64,000 nt of DNA from Kalmanozyma brasiliensis GHG001 (taxonomy: Eukaryota > Basidiomycota > Ustilaginomycetes > Ustilaginales): contig NW_015961970.1 of the NCBI RefSeq assembly GCF_000497045.1, positions 1,364,802-1,428,801 of the forward strand. The letters are read 5' to 3'. The notes below the pieces were generated by a model, which ran no database searches, was not told the DNA's origin, and saw only the letters and a program-made list of their open reading frames with translations. This document shows positions 60,101 to 64,000 of this stretch, piece after piece (position 1 is the first letter of the stretch; each line of letters opens with the position of its first letter). The position numbers and the translations under genes were made by a program.

Positions 60101-61985
60101 CCTGGCTGCCTTCTCGCAGCGATACTACGAGTGCAACCCCGAGTCAGTCTTTGGGAGTGCTGACGTCATTCACTCGGTGGTGTTCAGCATCCTGCTGCTC
60201 AACACAGATCTTCACATTGCCGAACTGCAAGAGAGGATGACAAGACAGCAATTCGTGCGCAACACGCTGGGAGCCATTGCCGAAAGCAGCCCGGATGGGC
60301 AACTAGTGTCGATCCAGGATGACAACCGGAGCAGCTTGAGCGTCGCACATAACGACGCGACTCGTAGTACCGACGCCCTTCCTACATCCGTCAGCGAAGC
60401 ACACGTGCGGAACAGCATCGTTGGCCATCTGGGCATCCGGTCGAAGCAAAATTCGAGCTCGACCAACCTGGAATCTTCCTCGGACGCCGTCCATTCTCGA
60501 CCTGTCACCGCTTCCAGCGGCACCAAGGACAAAGACACCGAAATTGAGACGCTGCTCCGCGACATTTATGCTGCAGTCAAGTCGGATCGGATCCTGCTGC
60601 CGGCGCCAGAGACGGGCAGCGGTGCGCCTGGCCGACCGTCCGGCACGTTCAGTCCGACGCTGGGCGGTCGCAAGAAGGCCGGTGCCGGCAACGACCGCAT
60701 GATGGCGCTGAAACGAGGTTCCATTCGCGGTATCCAGGGGTTGTTAGGTGGTCTCGGACCGAGCAATACCTTCGTCGATCCCTCTGTCAGCCCCAACGCC
60801 TCGAGGACATCGATCGACTCATGGGGCCGGCCGTCGCAGTCGCTCAGCGGCGGGGATCGCGATCGCATGCTCTCGCCTCCTCCGCATAGCACGCCCGGTT
60901 TCGCCAGCACGCTGTCGCAGACGATCATCAAGGAGTCGCTCGAGGAGGAAGCGGCCGCGAGCGCCAACACGACGCTGCAACCGCCGCTCGACGACGAAGA
61001 CGACGACGATCAGCTGGCGCTCGCCGGACCACCCTGGGCGAAAGAAGGCTCGCTGACGCGCAAATTCTACTGGGAGAGCACGGGCAAGCGGGCCAAGGAC
61101 AAATCCTGGACGGAAGTCTTCGCCGTTGTCTCCAAGGGCACGTTGTCGATGTTCCGCTTCAACACCGGCCCTTCCGCCACCAAGAGCGGGGCGGTGTTGG
61201 GCGGGGGTAACTGGCTATCGAATGCGACGTGTCTGGGTGAGATCCCACTCGCCCATTCGCTAGCCAACGCCCTCCCTCCGCCAGGATACAACCGGTCCCG
61301 CCCACACGTCTTTGCGCTCACCCTGCCGGGAGGCAAAGTGACCTTCTTCCAAACGGGCCACGAGGAGCTGGTGCACGAATGGGTGAGTACGTGTAACTAT
61401 TGGGCGGCGCGATTGTCGAAAGAGCCGCTGGCGGGCGGGGTGAGCAACATGGAGTATGGATGGAACAAAGTGCTGCCGCAGCCGGACGACGTGGAGGAGA
61501 TGGGTGCGCCAGTGGAATCGACTGTGGGTCACGGGATGGTGCGGGACGATCGAAGCGTGCGCAGTGGTCGACCGGGAACCTCTTTAGCTACGTCTTCCGC
61601 CGTCGGGTACTCGACGAACGAACGCACCTTCATCAACGAATGGCGCACCCCTTCCCTCCCCACCGTCCCCTCCACACTCTCGGAAGAACGCCAACTCGTC
61701 CGACTCGAAAAACAAGTCACCCTCATCGAAACCGACCTCACGACGCATAATGAGTTGCGAACGCCCATGCTCCACCTCTACTCCCCCAAAGGCACCAACC
61801 ACGCCAAAGCTCTGGCCAATTGGGAGAGGAAAAGCAACTGGCTCCTGCAGGAACTGGTCAAGTACACGAGCTATGTTGAGAGTCTGCGCAAGAGTGGAGA
61901 GGGTAGAGCGGAGAGGAGGGCGAAAAGGGAGGTGGACGAGATGGTTAGGGAGGGAGATGCTATGTTGGCCCAGCTCAGCATTTGA
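57198..61985 (+). CDS. Sec7-PH Arf guanine-nucleotide exchange factor (EFA6/Yel1/Syt1 type)
   Basis: 1595 residues, ATG at 57198. The first 890 residues are disordered, Ser/Thr/Pro-rich. The Sec7 domain spans about 897-1060 (ELAAKCWQEDATFVKREKIA, FDFSGLRLDVAFRRLC, ETQQIDRILAAFSQRYY, FSILLLNTDLHIA). The catalytic glutamate of the family corresponds to E961 in RAETQQIDR, so exchange activity is expected. A PH domain lies at about 1280-1412 (EGSLTRKFYWESTG to EWVSTCNYWAARL), and a helical coiled-coil C terminus ends the protein. Sec7 then PH then coiled coil is the EFA6/Yel1-type layout that activates Arf at the plasma membrane and growing tip. It could instead be a Syt1-like GEF. It converges with Sec2-like at 62088 with about 100 bp between. 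Confidence 0.9.
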   Translation: MSSTAHILNQHGDAASPRRTSTSSDHSEIPSYPRSEISPPPSVFAATPNAADTYELGSSASRDHSTAFVNGRHQQPSRPNTASSSVSSTSAGASSSRRFSFSLASANSSRHFRSQKESAPSRIGRDFEALLASDETYVLRDTAKVALDPEDSQRGAGRGLLPGASTNDHRVIVQRRREGSSSSSLIQALDEADEDETFMDITPRPPQADLFPSPPKSIQPSGSSGTLLKSVSGQFRSYGTQIPASPDRTTSLQRHTTHSPGMPSTSSKGQLPVMSTTPSLALPRGFDGGDGTVRARPRVQNSIGLEQEIHTAPASQSNGVNQAASTGTFRQRMKKTSGFLRKFRKDTSSASSSNDSGAAGRTYSFGSNASASSLGRSAATESTLGISSSGRRGSKTSVSSQGGSSAAGSSSKGPHFASTEGIAVPSIPERFMQPSTSSYSNLAVASAAPTTAAPGPHTAVTPETQHLTVKSKAGLRSPSAPSTMTEWSPDTKFALPQRSSSQGHENKKSIGSSDSTGAIRLAVQQLSTHMDDAWRQAPAPAIQLADPKHAPAPKQSWADSPQLPGLDIQRYKERSGSFLEEPDIVPSEARDDTHSESRPAARPPRVFSYSDSAAHADSSADSNNEATGLGIHHDPSAANETIRRANLASSSLDSTRSSQRNLIDPLAERAPRKTAGSGASVVSMRSFETAAESAGLNSAGPQLNSFVLPSNERHVGGDDARAASPNVLYDRFKSSTPVDAVQTKSAVAVAGRRLKQDDRDEPRLSDDQELSIRLVTRPSNTSELSPDSDGHENSTTAIVTAPASPDVGSTALPKMVELSEASFLRPGRNGNLSRSPSMRSGTVKAGSAARLATQAARRSPSPKPLPPSPAKPSPETAAASSTNGDASGANSIAASAQELAAKCWQEDATFVKREKIAEWLGGLGLVNRAARGYYFANFDFSGLRLDVAFRRLCDKLFLRAETQQIDRILAAFSQRYYECNPESVFGSADVIHSVVFSILLLNTDLHIAELQERMTRQQFVRNTLGAIAESSPDGQLVSIQDDNRSSLSVAHNDATRSTDALPTSVSEAHVRNSIVGHLGIRSKQNSSSTNLESSSDAVHSRPVTASSGTKDKDTEIETLLRDIYAAVKSDRILLPAPETGSGAPGRPSGTFSPTLGGRKKAGAGNDRMMALKRGSIRGIQGLLGGLGPSNTFVDPSVSPNASRTSIDSWGRPSQSLSGGDRDRMLSPPPHSTPGFASTLSQTIIKESLEEEAAASANTTLQPPLDDEDDDDQLALAGPPWAKEGSLTRKFYWESTGKRAKDKSWTEVFAVVSKGTLSMFRFNTGPSATKSGAVLGGGNWLSNATCLGEIPLAHSLANALPPPGYNRSRPHVFALTLPGGKVTFFQTGHEELVHEWVSTCNYWAARLSKEPLAGGVSNMEYGWNKVLPQPDDVEEMGAPVESTVGHGMVRDDRSVRSGRPGTSLATSSAVGYSTNERTFINEWRTPSLPTVPSTLSEERQLVRLEKQVTLIETDLTTHNELRTPMLHLYSPKGTNHAKALANWERKSNWLLQELVKYTSYVESLRKSGEGRAERRAKREVDEMVREGDAMLAQLSI

Positions 61986-62087
61986 TCGTACACAGTCAAT
62001 GGCATGACTCCCAGCGGAAGTGAAGTGTGTGTGTGACAAGCATGTGTGCATTGAGGACTCCTCCAAGAAAGACCCGGTTGGGCGAAC

Positions 62088-64000
62088 CTAGGACGACGCC
62101 TCGGCATCCTCAGCAACCAGCCCGACGCGCGCACGCCACAACTCCTCCTTGAGCTTGGTCACCTCGGTCCACATGCGATCCTCCCATTCGAGGCTGTCGA
62201 GCTTGTGCAGGTAGATGGCGGTGGGTGGGGGCGGGGCGAGGGTGTACGTCGGTTTGCGGGCGGGGAGCGCCGGGGTGAGGTGGCGACGGGGTGGGATGAC
62301 GGGTGGGATGGGGTTGGCGGCGCGGGCGACCGAGCGGGGCGGGAGGGGTGGAGCGATGATACCGGTGGTCGATTCGGAGGGTTTGAGATCGGTGGCTGCG
62401 TCGGTGGGCGGTTCGGTTTCAGCAGGTCTTTCTGTTTCGGCAGCCTTTTCGGTTTCGGCCGGCGTGTCGTCGGGCTGGAGGTCGACGTCTTTGGTGACGG
62501 GTGAGGATTCGGCGTCGGCAAAGTCGTCGTGGTCCCCCGCGTGGTCCTTGTCGCCGTCGTGGTCGTCGTGAGACGAAGTGTCCGGCGTGTCGTTCTGCCC
62601 GTCTGACTTCTCGTTGCTGGACTCCGCCTCGGCGGTGGTCTCGGTCTTGACTTCCTCCTCAACGCTCTCCTTAATCTTTTCTGCCTCTGTCTTGTCGTCT
62701 TGTGTCTCCCCATCTGCACCTTTCTCCGCCGTTTCTGCGTTTTCGCCCTTCTCTGCGGTCGCTTCCTCTGCTTGCTCTTCCGGCTTCACTGCTTCCGAGT
62801 CGTTGGAGTCAGTCAGCTCCCCATTCTCCGCAGCTACAGCCTTCTCCAGTGTCTCCACCTGCGCACTCTTGGCTGGCTGCACAGCGGCGATCTCCTTGGG
62901 CAGATCGAGCGACGACATGCTCCCGCCGACAATCTGCTGCTCCTCGTTGGCAAACTTGCCTTCAATGACCACGGTCCTTTCGAGATGACGGATGAAGCCC
63001 CAGTACTGACAGGCAGCGCGCAAACGCCAGAGGCAGTGCTGCGGGCACAGCAGATAGCGCGTGGAAGAGCTGTCGCCGAGGCGGAAAATGTGTGTGGGGA
63101 CGGGGAGGTGGGCGACCACAATCGCCTCGCTTGCCACGCTCCCTGATGCGTCGGTATCGGGGAATGCCGATGCCGCGTCCCCATCTGCCGCTTTGACGTT
63201 GGTTGAAGATTTCCTGAACGAGCTGAAGAGTCCACCTCGCGAGGGCTTTGGTGTGACGGTGCCAGAATTGGTACCGCTGCTGGACCCGGTGAAGGAGCCG
63301 AGCGCGCCCGCAATGCCACTAGGCACAACAGACGTTCGAGCGCCTGCCTCAGTAGACGAGGCGGTAGCAGCGTTCGCACCGGGCAGAGGAACATTGACGA
63401 TGGAAACGCCACACATGGCACAGCCCGCAGGCGGCAAGTGCGCGTTCTCTCGACGAATTTGATCCTCGTCGATGGTTTGGCTGCCCGAGAAGAGGGGCTC
63501 GATGAGGAGGTTGCCATCGAGAATAGCTGTGTTGACGGAACGCCTGCTGAGCCAGTTGAGCCCAGGAGCAAAGTCGAGTCGCAGACACGGCTCGATATCT
63601 TCTTCTTGTGATCGCTTGATGAACGGTAGCGACAGCTGGTTCGGCAGGGAGACGAGATTCTCGACGTTCGCGGGAAGTGTCGGATGGTCACGGTGTCGGC
63701 CGACGCCGGCGATGGCGAAAGGCGAGCTTGTTGCTATCGCACCGCCAAGCCCTTGACTGTACGACGAAGCCACAGCTGTTGTCGCTGAGCTATTCGCCGG
63801 TTGCTGAATCGCTGGCGAAGCGGTCCGTGGCGTCGGCGTGCCATTCAGCGACTCACGGCCAGCGTGAGGGGTGAGCGGATAGCTCCAGAATGGCGTGAGC
63901 TGCTTGCGAATCTTGCGAAGATGGGCGATGAAGGCACGGAATTCTTGGTAGGGCACAATGTTGATGATAAGGCGAGCTTCCGCGGCGAGATCAACGGTGG
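62088..64000 (-). CDS. SEC2: Sec2-like Rab guanine-nucleotide exchange factor (5' end outside window)
   Basis: The frame is open from the right window edge to a stop at 62088, about 637 residues. A GTG-based start at 63956 is not real: in-frame codons continue upstream (TVDLAAEARLIINIVPYQEF). Visible conserved segments include EFRAFIAHLRKIRKQL, FAPGLNWLSRRSVNTAILDG, a CAMC pair, and YLLCPQHCLWRLRAACQYWG. Together these recall the C-terminal domain of fungal Sec2 and Rab3IL1/Rabin8 proteins. The GEF coiled coil itself would be in the missing N-terminal part. A long Glu/Thr-rich acidic tail and Pro-rich motifs (PPLPPR, HLTPALPARKP), candidate SH3 ligands, end the protein. Sec2 activates Sec4/Rab8 for exocytosis. 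Confidence 0.72.
   Translation of the reverse strand, partial: TVDLAAEARLIINIVPYQEFRAFIAHLRKIRKQLTPFWSYPLTPHAGRESLNGTPTPRTASPAIQQPANSSATTAVASSYSQGLGGAIATSSPFAIAGVGRHRDHPTLPANVENLVSLPNQLSLPFIKRSQEEDIEPCLRLDFAPGLNWLSRRSVNTAILDGNLLIEPLFSGSQTIDEDQIRRENAHLPPAGCAMCGVSIVNVPLPGANAATASSTEAGARTSVVPSGIAGALGSFTGSSSGTNSGTVTPKPSRGGLFSSFRKSSTNVKAADGDAASAFPDTDASGSVASEAIVVAHLPVPTHIFRLGDSSSTRYLLCPQHCLWRLRAACQYWGFIRHLERTVVIEGKFANEEQQIVGGSMSSLDLPKEIAAVQPAKSAQVETLEKAVAAENGELTDSNDSEAVKPEEQAEEATAEKGENAETAEKGADGETQDDKTEAEKIKESVEEEVKTETTAEAESSNEKSDGQNDTPDTSSHDDHDGDKDHAGDHDDFADAESSPVTKDVDLQPDDTPAETEKAAETERPAETEPPTDAATDLKPSESTTGIIAPPLPPRSVARAANPIPPVIPPRRHLTPALPARKPTYTLAPPPPTAIYLHKLDSLEWEDRMWTEVTKLKEELWRARVGLVAEDAEASS

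Noticed and set aside
1..64000. CRISPR array, phage, insertion sequence or plasmid origin
   Set aside because: The window is eukaryotic; no regularly spaced repeats, integrase/transposase motifs or replication-origin iterons were seen.

Overview
The window is nuclear DNA of a basidiomycete fungus, most likely a smut (Ustilaginales: Ustilago, Sporisorium, Moesziomyces or a close relative). The grounds are GC-rich DNA, very long and mostly intron-free reading frames, long Ser/Ala/Gln-rich disordered tails, a Zn2Cys6 regulator, and the few short introns (about 80 nt, GT..AG with a CTGAC-like branch site) found in small genes. I see no plasmid, phage, transposon or CRISPR content. Species is not decided by eye.

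Layout, left to right. 1-1574 (-) is the 5' portion of a CUE-domain ubiquitin-binding protein cut by the left edge. 2613-6353 (+) is a Zn2Cys6 transcription factor and 7419-9242 (+) a type I surface protein. 9379-11820 (-) is a MARF1-like NYN protein with four winged-helix-like repeats, 12322-13011 (+) a DUF985 cupin and 13110-13979 (-) a two-TM, probably mitochondrial protein. 14134-14225 (+) is an intron-bearing tRNA-Trp. 15260-15525 (+) is a spliced 60-residue protein. 15720-16976 (-) is an unknown membrane protein, 17432-19216 (+) Ugo1-like, 19465-24861 (-) Mon2, 26030-28102 (+) a coiled-coil protein with a C-terminal anchor, and 28572-29161 (-) a spliced RNase P/MRP Rpr2/Snm1-type subunit. 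29583-31670 (+) is the Hrd1 E3 ligase, 31795-35802 (-) the Set9 histone H4K20 methyltransferase, 38159-39289 (+) unknown and 39583-40132 (-) spliced Mix17/CHCHD2. 40668-41915 (+) is Rpt3, 43083-44009 (+) P5C reductase, 44157-46091 (-) Golgi GDPase, 46727-49879 (+) NAD kinase, 53623-56439 (+) a C2H2 transcription factor and 57198-61985 (+) a Sec7-PH Arf-GEF. 62088-64000 (-) is a Sec2-like Rab GEF cut by the right edge.

Most genes are single-copy housekeeping functions. Several act in the secretory/endomembrane system (Hrd1 in ERAD, Gda1 in Golgi glycosylation, Mon2 at the trans-Golgi/endosome, the Sec7-PH Arf-GEF, Sec2-like Rab activation), and others in mitochondria (Ugo1-like, Mix17, the two-TM protein). 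Nothing suggests co-transcription or a metabolic cluster; neighbours are arranged as independent divergent, convergent or tandem genes.

I found no clear new multi-gene system. The signals most worth following are the roughly 1-kb ATG-depleted leader with one short uORF before the C2H2 regulator, the repeated winged-helix modules in the NYN protein, a recurring E2F-like 9-mer (ATTTGGCGC) in two intergenic regions, an ATGA stop-start overlap before the gene at 38159, and three small spliced genes that open-reading-frame scans miss or truncate. The 3.7-kb interval 49880-53622 is the largest stretch without a recognisable gene.
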